Shown here: piece by piece, positions 1 through 9,945 of the stretch | Layout: the number at the start of each line of letters is the position of its first letter | Position numbering within the stretch: the stretch's first letter is position 1 | DNA from: Sinomonas sp. R1AF57 | Lineage (GTDB): Bacteria; Actinomycetota; Actinomycetes; Actinomycetales; Micrococcaceae | NCBI RefSeq assembly: GCF_002224485.1 | Contig: NZ_CP022463.1 | Coordinates: 3,212,436 to 3,276,435 of the forward strand | Reading direction: 5' to 3' | DNA: 64,000 nt | Program-made: the position numbers and the translations under genes | Notes under the pieces: generated by a model | The model's database searches: none | What the model was told of the DNA's origin: nothing | What the model saw: only the letters and a program-made list of their open reading frames with translations

Positions 1-2
1 AG

Positions 3-275
3 CCCACCGCCGACGCCCTGAACGGGCGCGAGGCCACCATCCGCACCGGCAGCCGCCCCAAGGGCGTCGTCACGGTCTTCAACTGCCACTTCCTCCTCGG
101 CGCCGCGTGGGCCGGCAAGGAAGTCCGTGTTCTGCACGACCACCGCACCATCGCCTTCTACGACGAGGAAGGCACCGAGATCCTCTCCCACCCACGACCG
201 CCCCGAGGCACCAGATTCGTCCCGCGCAGCGGCCTCAAGCGTCCTGCACCGGACCAACCGTCCACGGACTCCTGA
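3..275 (+). CDS. C-terminal part of a DDE transposase (IS481-like), cut by window edge
   Basis: This reading frame is open from the left edge and stops at TGA 273-275, giving about 90 residues of a protein whose beginning lies outside the window. The segment VRVLHDHRTIAFYDEEGTEI followed by a basic tail resembles the beta-rich C-terminal region of IS481/Mu-type DDE integrases that follows the catalytic core. No catalytic residue is visible in this fragment, so the assignment rests on that tail and on the repeats just after the stop, which look like a transposon end. Whether the full gene is intact cannot be judged here. Confidence 0.5.
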   Translation, partial: PTADALNGREATIRTGSRPKGVVTVFNCHFLLGAAWAGKEVRVLHDHRTIAFYDEEGTEILSHPRPPRGTRFVPRSGLKRPAPDQPSTDS

Positions 276-335
276 GACACGAAAAGTCCACACTCACCTG
301 AGACATGAACCGTCCACGAACTCACGAGACATCAC
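258..335. repeat. Three tandem imperfect 26-bp repeats at the transposon end
   Basis: Units at 258-283, 284-309 and 310-335 share GTCCAC near the start and GAGACA near the end, at exact 26-bp spacing. The first unit overlaps the last codons of the transposase. Arrays of repeated transposase-binding sites at an element end are known for several DDE transposons, so this is read as the right end of the element. Confidence 0.6.
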
Positions 336-375
336 ATGGCGTGGGCGGGATTCTGGCGTACCCGGAACGGTGGTG

Positions 376-879
376 TCAGCGGGTCGCGAAGTGGACCCAC
401 ATGCCGATGACCCAGACGGTCGCGGCGGCGCAGGCGAAGCCGAACTCGACGAGGATCCCGAGGCCGGTCGCCTTCAGCGCCGCCCACGACGACGACGCGG
501 CGCCCTGGAAGTGCCGGGTGCGGGCCCATTCGCTCAGCAGGAGCCCCAGGGCGAAGCCGACGAAGAGCCCCACGACCGGGATGACGAACATGCCGACGAC
601 GGCGAGCACCGCACCCGCGACGACCGACCGGTTGGGGATCTGCCGCTCGCGCAGGCGGCGGCCGGCGAGGACCGCCGAGGCGGCCATGCCGCAGGCGAAG
701 AGCACGCCGCCGATCGCGAAAACGAGCCACCCGCCCCACCCGGCGCCCCCGAAGATGGCCCACGCGAGCAGGGCGACGAGGCCGAGGATGCTGCCCGGCA
801 GGATGGGGATGATGACCCCGGCGACCGAGACCGCAAGGGCGAGGCCGACCAGGACGGCGGTCAGAATGCTCGTGTCCAC
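376..879 (-). CDS. DUF456 family membrane protein
   Basis: A protein of 167 residues built almost entirely of hydrophobic helices with glycine-rich packing, including ITAVL/AGVIIPILPG-like segments near the N-terminus and LLSEWARTRHFQGA in the third quarter. This matches the DUF456 family of small integral membrane proteins of unknown role. The GTG at 879-877 was chosen because the open frame upstream runs through tandem 14-bp repeats and the terminator of the malic enzyme gene and is therefore unlikely to be coding. It lies downstream of the malic enzyme gene on the same strand but is separated by a strong hairpin, so it probably has its own promoter. Confidence 0.75.
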   Translation of the reverse strand: MDTSILTAVLVGLALAVSVAGVIIPILPGSILGLVALLAWAIFGGAGWGGWLVFAIGGVLFACGMAASAVLAGRRLRERQIPNRSVVAGAVLAVVGMFVIPVVGLFVGFALGLLLSEWARTRHFQGAASSSWAALKATGLGILVEFGFACAAATVWVIGMWVHFATR

Positions 880-886
880 CCGGCCA

Positions 887-962
887 TCCTCGCAGACCGC
901 GGATCCCAGGCCCCGGATCCCAGACCCCGAATCGCAGGCCCCGAATCGCAGGCCCCGAATCG
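887..962. repeat. Tandem 14-bp repeats upstream of the DUF456 gene
   Basis: Four clear units at 901-914, 915-928, 929-942 and 943-956 follow the pattern GRATCSCAGRCCCC. Units 3 and 4 are identical. A degenerate unit precedes them at 887-900 and a partial unit follows to 962. The array abuts the hairpin at 959-1018. Confidence 0.85.
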
Positions 963-1018
963 ACTGCTCCGGAAGTGTCCTTCTGACGCGTGAGAACGAC
1001 ACTTCCGGAGCAGTCGAT
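959..1018. terminator. Long hairpin, probable terminator of the malic enzyme gene
   Basis: Perfect 21-bp inverted repeat, arms 959-979 and 998-1018 (ATCGACTGCTCCGGAAGTGT and its complement), extended by four more pairs after one mismatch. It lies 12 bp after the malic enzyme stop. No clear U-tract follows on the minus strand. Confidence 0.75.
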
Positions 1019-1030
1019 GGAGGTGGGGGG

Positions 1031-2281
1031 CTACTCTCCGGAGCTGGTGGCGGCGCGAATGACGGCCTCGGTGACGGCGGGGGCGACGCGCGGGTCGAGG
1101 GGGCTGGGGACGATGTAGTCGGCGGAGAGCTTGTCCTGGGCCAGCTCGGCGATGGCGCGGGCGGCCGCGAGCTTCATCGCCGGGGTGATCCGGCGCGCCC
1201 CCGCGTCCAGGGCGCCGCGGAAGATCCCCGGGAACGCCAGGACGTTGTTGATCTGGTTCGGGAAGTCGCTGCGTCCGGTGGCCACGACGGCGGCGTGCCG
1301 GCGTGCGACCTCGGGGGCCACCTCCGGGTCCGGATTGGACAGGGCGAACACGATCGCGCCCTCCGCCATGGCCGCGACGGCCTCCTCGGGGACCTTCGAG
1401 GAGGACACACCGATGAACACGTCGGCGCCCTCGAGCGCGTGCGCGACGCCGCCGGCGACCCCACGGGGGTTGGTGCGGCCCGCGTACTCGGCCTTCATCG
1501 CGTTCCTGGGCTCGGCCAGGTCGGGCCGGCCGGCGTGGATGGCGCCCTTGGAGTCCAGCAGGACCACGTCGGTGACGCCCGTGGCCAGGAGGATCTCGGC
1601 GATCGCGATACCGGCCGCGCCTGCCCCGGCGATCACGACGCGCAGGTCCGGGAGCTCCTTGCCCACCACGGCCGCGGCGTTGGTCAGGGCCGCGAGGGCC
1701 ACGACGGCCGTGCCGTGCTGGTCGTCGTGCATCACCGGCATGTCCAGGGCCTCGATGAGGCGCGCCTCGAGCTCGAAGCAGCGTGGAGCGGCCACGTCCT
1801 CGAGGTTCACCGCGCCGAAGCTGGGCGCGATCCGCACGATCGTCTCGACGATCTCGTCCACGTCCGTCGTGTCCAAGACGATCGGGATCGAGTCCAGCCC
1901 GCCGAAGGTCTTGAACAGGGCGCTCTTGCCCTCCATCACCGGCAGCGACGCCGCCGCGCCGATGTTCCCCAGGCCCAGCACCGCAGTGCCGTCGGAGACG
2001 ACCGCGACCAGCCGCGAGGCCCACGTGTGCGTCCGGGCCAGGGCCGGGTCCGCGGCGATCGCGCGGGACACCTGCGCCACGCCGGGCGTGTACGCGATCG
2101 AGAGGTCCCGCTTCGTCGCGAGCGGGCGGTCCACCCCGATCGAGAGCTTCCCGCCCTCGTGGGCGGCGAAGATCTCCTCATCCGTGATGGGCTGCTGCTT
2201 CGCCTCGGGCTGGCTGTCCTGGGCCTGCTGGCTGTTCTGGTTCTGCTGGCTGTTCTGGGCCTGAATGGTGGGAATGGACAC
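1031..2281 (-). CDS. NAD(P)-dependent malic enzyme
   Basis: Oxidative decarboxylation of malate to pyruvate, linking the TCA cycle with pyruvate metabolism and supplying reduced cofactor. The 416-residue protein has the short bacterial malic enzyme layout: LSIAYTPGVAQVS early, the metal-site segment MHDDQHGTAVV in the middle, the Rossmann motif GAGAAGIAIAEIL, and ALSNPDPEV later. There is no phosphotransacetylase domain. The GTG at 2281 is preceded by AGGAG at 8 bases, so the longer upstream frame is not used. The first 25 residues are a Gln/Asn/Ser-rich stretch with short repeats, which is unusual for the family. A possible -10 box (TATGAT, minus strand 2508-2503) would give a leader of about 215 bases; otherwise 2282-2524 holds nothing recognisable. 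Confidence 0.93.
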   Translation of the reverse strand: MSIPTIQAQNSQQNQNSQQAQDSQPEAKQQPITDEEIFAAHEGGKLSIGVDRPLATKRDLSIAYTPGVAQVSRAIAADPALARTHTWASRLVAVVSDGTAVLGLGNIGAAASLPVMEGKSALFKTFGGLDSIPIVLDTTDVDEIVETIVRIAPSFGAVNLEDVAAPRCFELEARLIEALDMPVMHDDQHGTAVVALAALTNAAAVVGKELPDLRVVIAGAGAAGIAIAEILLATGVTDVVLLDSKGAIHAGRPDLAEPRNAMKAEYAGRTNPRGVAGGVAHALEGADVFIGVSSSKVPEEAVAAMAEGAIVFALSNPDPEVAPEVARRHAAVVATGRSDFPNQINNVLAFPGIFRGALDAGARRITPAMKLAAARAIAELAQDKLSADYIVPSPLDPRVAPAVTEAVIRAATSSGE

Positions 2282-2524
2282 GGCACTGTCTCCTGGGTCG
2301 GTGCCGCCGGGCCGCAGGGCGCACGACGGCGTGGCTGGCCGTGCGCTGGAACGTGCACCGTGCGCTTCGTCGGGCAGGGCGCGTTCCATGGCACAGCCAT
2401 GAGGGGGATCCGGGGTTCCTGCCGGGTTCGGCGCTTCCGGGGGCCTGCGGGGTGTGCGGGGATGTCCGCGGGTCGCTGGCCTCGGGGAATGAGATACCGA
2501 CCATCATAGGCGAACGGGACGTGG

Positions 2525-2541
2525 CTTCCGCAAGGCGGAAG
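2525..2541. terminator. Small hairpin after the Gfo/Idh gene
   Basis: CTTCCGC-AAG-GCGGAAG, 7-bp stem with 3-base loop, immediately downstream (minus strand) of the oxidoreductase stop at 2545. Confidence 0.45.
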
Positions 2542-2544
2542 TCC

Positions 2545-3800
<1,256 letters not shown>

Positions 3801-3804
<4 letters not shown>

Positions 3805-4070
3805 CCCCCGGGCTCCGCGTCGTCCAGCCATTCGAGGGCGACCGCTGCGGTCCAGGACTGGTTCCAGCTGCCGAGGGGCTCGCCGGTGAAGGGCTCGTAG
3901 TACTCGCCGAAGTGGCCCTCCATGAGCTGGTCGAGCGAGGCCTGCCGCCAGGCTGCGTACCGGCCCTCGTCCCCGTGGCGCCGCAGAGCCGTGGCGAGGT
4001 ACCAGTTCATGACCGGCCACACCGGTCCCCGCCAGTACTGCCGCGGGCGCAGCCCTCCCCCGCCGTGTCC
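3801..4070 (-). pseudogene. 3' stump of an MGH1/GH63-like glycoside hydrolase
   Basis: About 85-90 codons in frame, containing YWRGPVWPVMNWYLA, then FGEYYEPFTGEPLGS and NQSWTAAVALEWL. These match the C-terminal end of the (alpha/alpha)6-barrel glycoside hydrolases of the MGH1/GH63 group, which normally exceed 400 residues. The frame stays open to 4151 but no family-like sequence continues upstream and the divergent ROK gene begins at 4162, so most of the gene has been lost. The break point lies somewhere between about 4050 and 4110. The stop overlaps the start of the oxidoreductase gene. Confidence 0.7.
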
Positions 4071-4111
4071 GCGCCTCCCAGCAACGGCAGGACATCGAAG
4101 CGAAACTTCTG

Positions 4112-4128
4112 TACGATTGTCGATCGTA
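4112..4128. promoter_or_regulatory. Palindrome upstream of the ROK gene, candidate operator
   Basis: TACGAT-TGTCG-ATCGTA, 6-bp arms around a 5-base centre, 34 bp before the ROK start. Sited where an autoregulatory ROK or substrate-responsive operator would be expected. Confidence 0.45.
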
Positions 4129-4161
4129 AGTGTGTGATCGGCATCACGTCAACAGAGGACG

Positions 4162-5376
4162 ATGGAAGTGCACCCCGGCATGCCCGTCGAACGGCCGGCT
4201 GCGGCCCCCGGCCTCGCGGCCAGTCCCGGCCAGCTGCTCGCGCTCATCCGCAGCTCACCGGAGGGGATCAGCAGGGCATCCCTCCTGGAGCTGACCGGCA
4301 TGGCCCGCTCCACCCTGTACGAACGCCTCGACGCGCTCTTCGCCGCCAGACTCGCCTACGAGGCCGAGCCCCTGCGCTCCACCGGCGGCCGCCGCGCACG
4401 CAGGATCCGGTTCGACGACCGGGAGAAGGTGCTGGTCGCGATCGACGCAGGCCAGACCCACGCCGCCGTCCACCTCCTCACCCCGGCTCACGCGGTCCTC
4501 GCCTCGACCGTCTTCCGGTGGGACGCCGCTGGGCCCTCTGACGCGGCGATGGACCTGTTCGCCTCCGCAGCCCGGGAGCTCCTCGCCGGCCGGACGCCCG
4601 TGGGAACCGGTCTGGGCCTCCCCGCCCCGGTCGAGGCCTCCGGCGCCGCAGGACTCGGCCGTTCGGTCCTCGGGCACTGGGACCTGCCCGGCGCGCTCGC
4701 GCGGCTCGAGGAGGCCCTGGGATGCCCCGTCGTGCTCGAGAACGATGCCCGGGCCATGGCCGTCGGAGACGCCGGCGCCGCCGACGAGGGGCTCGTGGCC
4801 GTGAAGGTCAGCACCGGGATCGGGTGCGGGATCGTCGTCGACGGAGCCCTGGTGCGTGGCGCCCACGGCGCGGCGGGCGACATCGGACACGTCCGGATCC
4901 CCGAGGCGGCGGGTCGGACCTGCCGGTGCGGACGCGCCGGCTGCCTCGCGGCGGCGGCGTCGGGGCGGGCCCTGCTGGCCGAGCCGGGACTCCAGCACTG
5001 CCGCTCGCTCGCGGACCTCGCCCGTGCGCACGACGCCGGCGACCCGGCGGTGCTCGCGGCCGTCGCCGAGGCGGGGCGCCTGACGGGGTCCGTGCTCGCC
5101 GCGGTGGTCGCGACGGTGAATCCCGCGCGGGTGGCGCTCGGCGGCGTCGTGGGCCTGCTCGACACCTTCGTGCAGGCCGTGCGCGAGGAGATCGCCGGGC
5201 GGGTCTTCGAGGACGCCCTCGCGGGGCTCGAGATCGGGCCGTCCCGTGCCTCGCACCCCATTCCGATAGGCCTCTCCCGCCTCGTGATGCAGGCCCTCTA
5301 CGCCCCCGCGAGGATCGACGCCCTGCTCGCGCAGGCTGCCCGCCCGGCGGCACTCCGAGGGACCGGGGCTTCGTAG
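4162..5376 (+). CDS. ROK family transcriptional regulator
   Basis: A 404-residue NagC/Mlc-type repressor. Residues about 20-75 form a winged helix (ISRASLLELTGMARSTLYERLDAL). The rest is the ROK sugar-kinase fold with an N-terminal VLVAIDAGQTHAAV segment, the GDIGHVRI motif and the zinc-site motif TCRCGRAGC. The glutamate that usually follows the last cysteine (GCxE) is replaced by leucine-alanine, so sugar binding may be altered. It sits divergently beside the glycosidase stump and Gfo/Idh gene and probably once controlled them. A second ATG at codon 7 is also possible. Confidence 0.88.
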   Translation: MEVHPGMPVERPAAAPGLAASPGQLLALIRSSPEGISRASLLELTGMARSTLYERLDALFAARLAYEAEPLRSTGGRRARRIRFDDREKVLVAIDAGQTHAAVHLLTPAHAVLASTVFRWDAAGPSDAAMDLFASAARELLAGRTPVGTGLGLPAPVEASGAAGLGRSVLGHWDLPGALARLEEALGCPVVLENDARAMAVGDAGAADEGLVAVKVSTGIGCGIVVDGALVRGAHGAAGDIGHVRIPEAAGRTCRCGRAGCLAAAASGRALLAEPGLQHCRSLADLARAHDAGDPAVLAAVAEAGRLTGSVLAAVVATVNPARVALGGVVGLLDTFVQAVREEIAGRVFEDALAGLEIGPSRASHPIPIGLSRLVMQALYAPARIDALLAQAARPAALRGTGAS

Positions 5377-5395
5377 CGCCGCACCCTCCGTGGCG

Positions 5396-5401
5396 TATAG
5401 T
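5396..5401 (+). promoter_or_regulatory. -10 box for the TetR gene
   Basis: TATAGT, followed by about 70 bases of leader and GAGG 10 bases before the GTG at 5479. No convincing -35 box was seen. Confidence 0.35.
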
Positions 5402-5478
5402 TGGACAGTCCCTCCGCACGACCCCAGCCGCGGCGTGCCATGGGATGCAGAAGCGTCGGGAAAAGAGGTTGCTGCGCT

Positions 5479-6087
5479 GTGCTCGAACTGCCCCAGGATC
5501 TGGTCACCCCAGCCCCTCCTCCGGCCACGCCCCGCCTCGCTGCCCGGTACGCGCAGCTCCTGGACGCCGCAGCACGGTTTGCCACCCTCGAATACCCGGA
5601 CATCGACATCACCGCTGTCGCCGAGGAGGCCGGTGTCGCCTTCGGCACCGCGCACCGGTATTTCCCCTCGGCCGCCCACCTCCTCCTGGCCCTGCACCGG
5701 CGCCAGCTCCTCGAGCTCCGCGCCCGCGTGGAGGACCGCGCGAGCGGGTCACGGACCGAGGCCCAGCGCGCGCGGCTCCTGGCCGGTGCCGCCGTCGAGC
5801 TCTTCCACATGCGCCTCGCCCAGCCCGCGGTGAACTCGTGCCTCGACGAGCTCATCGTCCCGGCGGACCACGAGCTGACGGGACTCGTCGGCGAGGTCGA
5901 CGAGCTCTCCTGGTCGGTGCTCGGGCGCCTCGCGGGAGGTGCCGAACGCGGCCGGAGCATCGTCCATGTCATCTCGGGGCTCGTCTCCGCCGTGCGGACG
6001 GGCAGGCTCATCCCGCTCGAGGCCGAGAAGCAGCTCAAGGCTGCCTGCGAGATCGTCGCCCGCCGCCGCACCAGCCGCGCCGGCTGA
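5479..6087 (+). CDS. TetR/AcrR family regulator
   Basis: A 202-residue protein with an N-terminal TetR helix-turn-helix: the segment DITAVAEEAGVAFGTAHRYF fits the A(x)-x-GV-x-x-x-T-x-YRYF pattern of the family. The remaining helical domain has no recognisable ligand signature. The GTG at 5479 follows GAGG at 10 bases; an ATG at 5440 would add 13 residues. It converges on the MFS gene, with a hairpin between them. Confidence 0.8.
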   Translation: MLELPQDLVTPAPPPATPRLAARYAQLLDAAARFATLEYPDIDITAVAEEAGVAFGTAHRYFPSAAHLLLALHRRQLLELRARVEDRASGSRTEAQRARLLAGAAVELFHMRLAQPAVNSCLDELIVPADHELTGLVGEVDELSWSVLGRLAGGAERGRSIVHVISGLVSAVRTGRLIPLEAEKQLKAACEIVARRRTSRAG

Positions 6088-6098
6088 TCCCGGGGAGA

Positions 6099-6148
6099 GC
6101 ACGACGCCGGCCGGGCGCCGGCGCGCGCGGCCCCTCGCGCCGTCGTGC
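6099..6148. terminator. Hairpin between convergent genes
   Basis: Arms GCACGACG (6099-6106) and CGTCGTGC (6141-6148), with a GC-rich folded interior. Suited to terminate both the TetR and the MFS transcripts. Confidence 0.5.
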
Positions 6149-6153
6149 GCGGC

Positions 6154-7470
6154 TCAGGCGACCGAGCGGATCCGGGTGACGAAGACGGCCCCGAAGAGCC
6201 CGATGACGGCCGCGCCGATGTAGAGGGACACGTACCCGCCGAGGAAGGCCAGGAACGGGTAGGCGATGGCCGGTGCGATGACCTGCGGCAGCGAGTTGGC
6301 GATGTTGATGACGCCGAGGTCCTTGCCGCGGTGGGCGGCGTGGGGCAGGACCTGGGTGACGAGCGCGAAGTCCACCGCCATGTAGGCGCCGAAGCCGATG
6401 CCCAGCACGATGGCCCCGACGAGGGCGCCGGCCCAGGTCGGAGCGAGCGCGAGGATGAGCGAGGCGACGGCCATGACGGCGGACGAGCCGATGACGAGGG
6501 GCTTGCGCCTGCCGATGCGGTCGCTGACCTTGCCTCCCAGGATGCTCGTCGCGATGACCATCGCCGAGTACAGGCCGGTGAGGATGAGCGTCCCGGTGGC
6601 CGGGGGGATGCCGGTGGTCTGCTCGATCCGCACGGCGTCCGTGAGGAAGTAGATCAGGTAGAGCAGCACCACGTGGTTGCCCACGTTGACCAGGAGCTTG
6701 GTGAACCAGGCCCAGGCGAAGTCGGGGTGGCGGCGGGGGCTGATCCAGAAGGCCGCCACGAACCTCCCGAGCGAGAACCGCCCCAGCGCCGCGCGGGGCA
6801 GGGGCTCGTCCTTCGCGCCGAGCAGGAAGTGGACCACGCTCACCGCGAGCAGCGCCCCACAGACGAGGTAGCCGAGGGAGAAGTTCCCCGCGACCGCCGC
6901 CCCCACCGCGGTGCCGAGGAGGATCCCGGTCGTGATGCCCATGGCGGCCAGGCCCCCCACCGATCCGCGCTGCGTGACCGGCACGCGGTCCGGCACGGCG
7001 GCCGTGATGGCGGCGTAGGCGCTGTTGGCGCCGAGCTGGACGAGGCACCACAGCGCCGCCATCGCGGCGACGCTCGGCGCGCCGGACAGCCCGACGAGGG
7101 CGAGCGTTCCCGTGAGCGCGCCGAAGAAGACCCAGGGGCGGCGCCGGCCGAACCGGCCGGACGTGCGGTCGGAGAGGGCCCCCGCGAGGGGGTTGCAGAC
7201 CACCGAGACGGCCGCTCCCGCGCTCGTCACGAGCGCCAGGACGGCTTCCTTCTGGCCGGGCGCGAAGGCCGCGGCCTGCTGGGCCAGGAGCACCTGGAGG
7301 GGACCGAAGAAGGCAACGTTGATGCCGATGTTGACGAGGACGACGCCGAGGATCCAGCGCGGCCGCGCAGGGGCGGTCGGCTCGGCGAAGGCCGCCTCGG
7401 TCGCCGGGGCGCGCCCGGTCGGGCTTCGCTCCGCGGGGCTCTGTTCGGCGGGGCTGTGGGGCACGGCCAC
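6154..7470 (-). CDS. MFS transporter, GPH/sugar-cation symporter type
   Basis: About 438 residues with 12 predicted membrane helices. The segment [22 protein letters not shown] is the loop 2-3 signature seen in the GPH (melibiose/sucrose carrier) branch, and a second [17 protein letters not shown] copy follows the central loop. Sucrose-type or oligosaccharide uptake is plausible but not proven. GTG codons at 7470 and 7464 both follow GGAGG, at 4 and 10 bases. The first 45 residues are a Pro/Ala-rich cytoplasmic tail. The divergent GntR gene starts 83 bp away and probably regulates it. Confidence 0.82.
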   Translation of the reverse strand: MAVPHSPAEQSPAERSPTGRAPATEAAFAEPTAPARPRWILGVVLVNIGINVAFFGPLQVLLAQQAAAFAPGQKEAVLALVTSAGAAVSVVCNPLAGALSDRTSGRFGRRRPWVFFGALTGTLALVGLSGAPSVAAMAALWCLVQLGANSAYAAITAAVPDRVPVTQRGSVGGLAAMGITTGILLGTAVGAAVAGNFSLGYLVCGALLAVSVVHFLLGAKDEPLPRAALGRFSLGRFVAAFWISPRRHPDFAWAWFTKLLVNVGNHVVLLYLIYFLTDAVRIEQTTGIPPATGTLILTGLYSAMVIATSILGGKVSDRIGRRKPLVIGSSAVMAVASLILALAPTWAGALVGAIVLGIGFGAYMAVDFALVTQVLPHAAHRGKDLGVINIANSLPQVIAPAIAYPFLAFLGGYVSLYIGAAVIGLFGAVFVTRIRSVA

Positions 7471-7540
7471 GGGGCCTCCGGTGGGTGCGGGCGGTACAGG
7501 TCGTCTCAGATTACCGCCGAAAAGGGCGTCCCGGACCGGA

Positions 7541-7553
7541 TACCCTTCGACAG
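7541..7553 (+). promoter_or_regulatory. Leaderless promoter of the GntR gene
   Basis: TACCCT at 7541-7546 with 6 bases to the GTG at 7553 and no Shine-Dalgarno sequence. Confidence 0.5.
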
Positions 7554-8224
7554 TGGACAACGTGACAGCGGTGGCGCCGGACGAGGCGATGGCAGGCAAG
7601 GTCTACCAGCAGATCCTCGACGCGATCATCTCCGGCCGGGCCGCGCCCGGACAGCGGCTGCGCGAGCGGGAACTGTCGGACCAGTACGGGGTCTCCCGTA
7701 TCCCCGTGCGGGAGGCGATCCACCGCCTCGAGCAGGACGGCTTCCTCGTGACCGCCCCGCGCCGGGGCGCGGTGGTGCGGAAGCTGACGCTCAAGGACGT
7801 CGAGGAGCTGTTCGACCTCCGCGTGCTCCTCGAGTCCTTCGCCGCCAGGCGGGCCGCCGAACGCGTGGCGGCCGGGGAGGACGCCGGCGGGCTCCTCGAG
7901 ACCCTGCGCCAGGCGAAGGAAGCGCTCGAGGCGGGCGACACGGACCTGACCTCCGACCTCAACACGCGCTTCCACGACCAGATCATCGCCCTCGCCGGCA
8001 GCGGCCTCCTGGAACGCTCGATGCGCCCGCTCCATGGGCTCAACCGCTGGATCTTCGGCCTGGCCGTCAACCGTTCCCTCGAGGTCAACGCGCTCGAGCA
8101 CGACGAACTCGCCGAGGCGATCATGACCGGCCAGCCCCAGCTCGCCGAGGCAGTCGCCGCCGCCCACATCGAGGCGGGCCGCAGGCCCGTGATGGACGGG
8201 CTCGCGGGCCTGCTGAAGGGGTAG
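7553..8224 (+). CDS. GntR family regulator, FadR/FCD subfamily
   Basis: A 223-residue regulator. Residues 13-75 form the GntR winged helix ([20 protein letters not shown], then [12 protein letters not shown] and RRGAVV). The C-terminal part is an FCD helical effector domain beginning [17 protein letters not shown], with [13 protein letters not shown] supplying the histidine of the metal site. FCD regulators commonly respond to organic acids or sugar acids. The start lies 6 bases after TACCCT with no ribosome binding site, so the transcript is probably leaderless; an internal ATG at 7589 is the alternative. It is divergent from the MFS transporter. Confidence 0.88.
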   Translation: MDNVTAVAPDEAMAGKVYQQILDAIISGRAAPGQRLRERELSDQYGVSRIPVREAIHRLEQDGFLVTAPRRGAVVRKLTLKDVEELFDLRVLLESFAARRAAERVAAGEDAGGLLETLRQAKEALEAGDTDLTSDLNTRFHDQIIALAGSGLLERSMRPLHGLNRWIFGLAVNRSLEVNALEHDELAEAIMTGQPQLAEAVAAAHIEAGRRPVMDGLAGLLKG

Positions 8225-8240
8225 GGCGCCCGCAGGACGG

Positions 8241-8253
8241 TAGGCTCGTCCCA
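8241..8253 (+). promoter_or_regulatory. Leaderless promoter of the UbiB-like gene
   Basis: TAGGCT at 8241-8246, six bases, then ATG at 8253. Confidence 0.5.
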
Positions 8254-9914
8254 TGGCGCTGGTTCCCTGGAGCGGTCACGCCAGGCGGTACCGCGAGATC
8301 GCGGACATCCTCGCCCGGCACGGCCTCGGCCATGTCCTGACCGTGGCCGGCCTCTCGCGCTGGCTTCCGGGCCCGAGGCGAGGGCAGGAGGGCCAGGGCG
8401 CCCCCGCCGGCGCCCCCGTGCACGTCCGCCGGGCCCTCGAGGAGCTGGGCCCGACCTTCATGAAGCTCGGGCAGATACTCTCGACCCGGCCCGACCTCGT
8501 CCCCGAGCCGTACCAGGCCGAGCTCGCCAAGCTGCAGGACGCCGCGCCGCCCGTGCCCGCCGAGGCGATCCACGCCGTCGTGCGCGAGGAGCTCGGCATG
8601 GACGCGGACACCGCCTTCGCCGCGTTCGACGACGCGCCCCTCGCGAGCGCCTCGATCGGCCAGGTCCACGAGGCACGGCTTGCGGACGGCACGAGGGTGG
8701 TGGTCAAGGTCCGCAAGCCCGGCGCGGTGGAGCGCATCCGCGAGGACCTCGAGATCCTGCGCAACGTCACCGCGACCGCAACCCGGGCGTGGCCGGTCCT
8801 GGCCAACTACGACGTGGAAGGCCTCGTCGAGGAGTTCTCCAAGACCCTCACGACCGAGCTCGACTACCTCGAGGAGGCCCGCAGCGCGGAGCGGTTCGCC
8901 ACGAACTTCGCCGGCGACGAGCGGTTCCGGTTCCCGAAGGTCTACTGGGACACCACGACTTCCCGCATCCTCACGCTCGAGTTCATGGAAGGCCTCAAGA
9001 TCAACGACGTCGCGGCGCTCGACGCCGCGGGGCTCGACCGGCGCGCCCTCGCAGACCATTCGGCGGCCGCACTCGCCCAGATGATCTTCGAGGACGGCTT
9101 CTTCCACGCCGACCCGCACCCGGGGAACATGTTCGTGGAGCCCGGCGGCCGCATCGCGATCATCGACTTCGGCATGGTCGGGGAGATCAGCGACCAGCTC
9201 CGCCACGATCTGGGGCGGCTCCTCATCGCGCTCGCCCGCAAGGACCCGCGGAGGCTCGCCCGAGTCCTCGAGGCGATGTCGCGCTCGGGGGCGGTGGAGG
9301 ACCGCAAGCGGCTCGCCGCCGACGTCGCGGTGTTCATCTCCCTGTACGACGGCGTGGACCTCGCCGACGTGAACCTGGCGAGGCTCGCGCAGAAGCTCCT
9401 CGCGGTGATCCGCCACCACCACCTCGTGATGCCCGCCGAGGCGGCGGTGGTGATCAAGATGCTCGTGATGGCGGAGGGGCTCGGCCGGGTACTCGACCCC
9501 CAGTTCCGCCTCTCCCGCGTGCTCGAGCCGCACGTGCGCCGGCTCCTGCTCGAGCAGTACTCCCCCGCCGCGATCACCCGCAGCCTCAAGGCGGCCGGGC
9601 TCACGGCGATGGACCTCGCCGGGGACCTGCCGGACCTCATCGACAGCGCCAGCCGGGTCCTCGATGCCGGCGGGTTCGAGGTGCACCTCCGGGCGGCCGA
9701 ACTCGAGCCGATCGTGGCCCGCGCCGAGCGGATCGGCAACAAGGTGCTGGCCGCCGTCATCGCGGCGGCGTTCATCCGCGGCGTCGGAGAAGTCGTCACG
9801 AACGACACGCGCTGGCGCGGCTGGCGCGCCCCCCTGCTGCGGACCGGGATCGGGGCGGCGGGCGGCCTCGGGGCGTATCTGGCCGCCAGCGCGCTGCGGC
9901 GCCGGCGCAGCTGA
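8253..9914 (+). CDS. ABC1/UbiB (AarF) family atypical kinase
   Basis: A 553-residue protein of the ABC1/ADCK family, related to UbiB. Visible motifs are the KxGQ region (FMKLGQILSTRPDLVP), the alanine-rich nucleotide loop LASASIGQVHEA, VVVKVRKPG with the conserved lysine, EFSKTLTTELDYLEEARSAE, HADPHPGNMFV as the catalytic loop and DFGMVGEIS as the metal-binding loop. One or two C-terminal hydrophobic segments probably anchor it in the membrane. Family members act in quinone biosynthesis or lipid homeostasis; which applies here is unknown. The gene is monocistronic, with a leaderless-type start. Confidence 0.92.
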   Translation: MALVPWSGHARRYREIADILARHGLGHVLTVAGLSRWLPGPRRGQEGQGAPAGAPVHVRRALEELGPTFMKLGQILSTRPDLVPEPYQAELAKLQDAAPPVPAEAIHAVVREELGMDADTAFAAFDDAPLASASIGQVHEARLADGTRVVVKVRKPGAVERIREDLEILRNVTATATRAWPVLANYDVEGLVEEFSKTLTTELDYLEEARSAERFATNFAGDERFRFPKVYWDTTTSRILTLEFMEGLKINDVAALDAAGLDRRALADHSAAALAQMIFEDGFFHADPHPGNMFVEPGGRIAIIDFGMVGEISDQLRHDLGRLLIALARKDPRRLARVLEAMSRSGAVEDRKRLAADVAVFISLYDGVDLADVNLARLAQKLLAVIRHHHLVMPAEAAVVIKMLVMAEGLGRVLDPQFRLSRVLEPHVRRLLLEQYSPAAITRSLKAAGLTAMDLAGDLPDLIDSASRVLDAGGFEVHLRAAELEPIVARAERIGNKVLAAVIAAAFIRGVGEVVTNDTRWRGWRAPLLRTGIGAAGGLGAYLAASALRRRRS

Positions 9915-9945
9915 CGGCGCCGAACCGCCCTGCTGCCCTACCGTC

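Noticed and set aside
305-2509. Long plus-strand frame through the malic enzyme region
   Set aside because: Antisense to malic enzyme and DUF456; composition is typical of a shadow frame.
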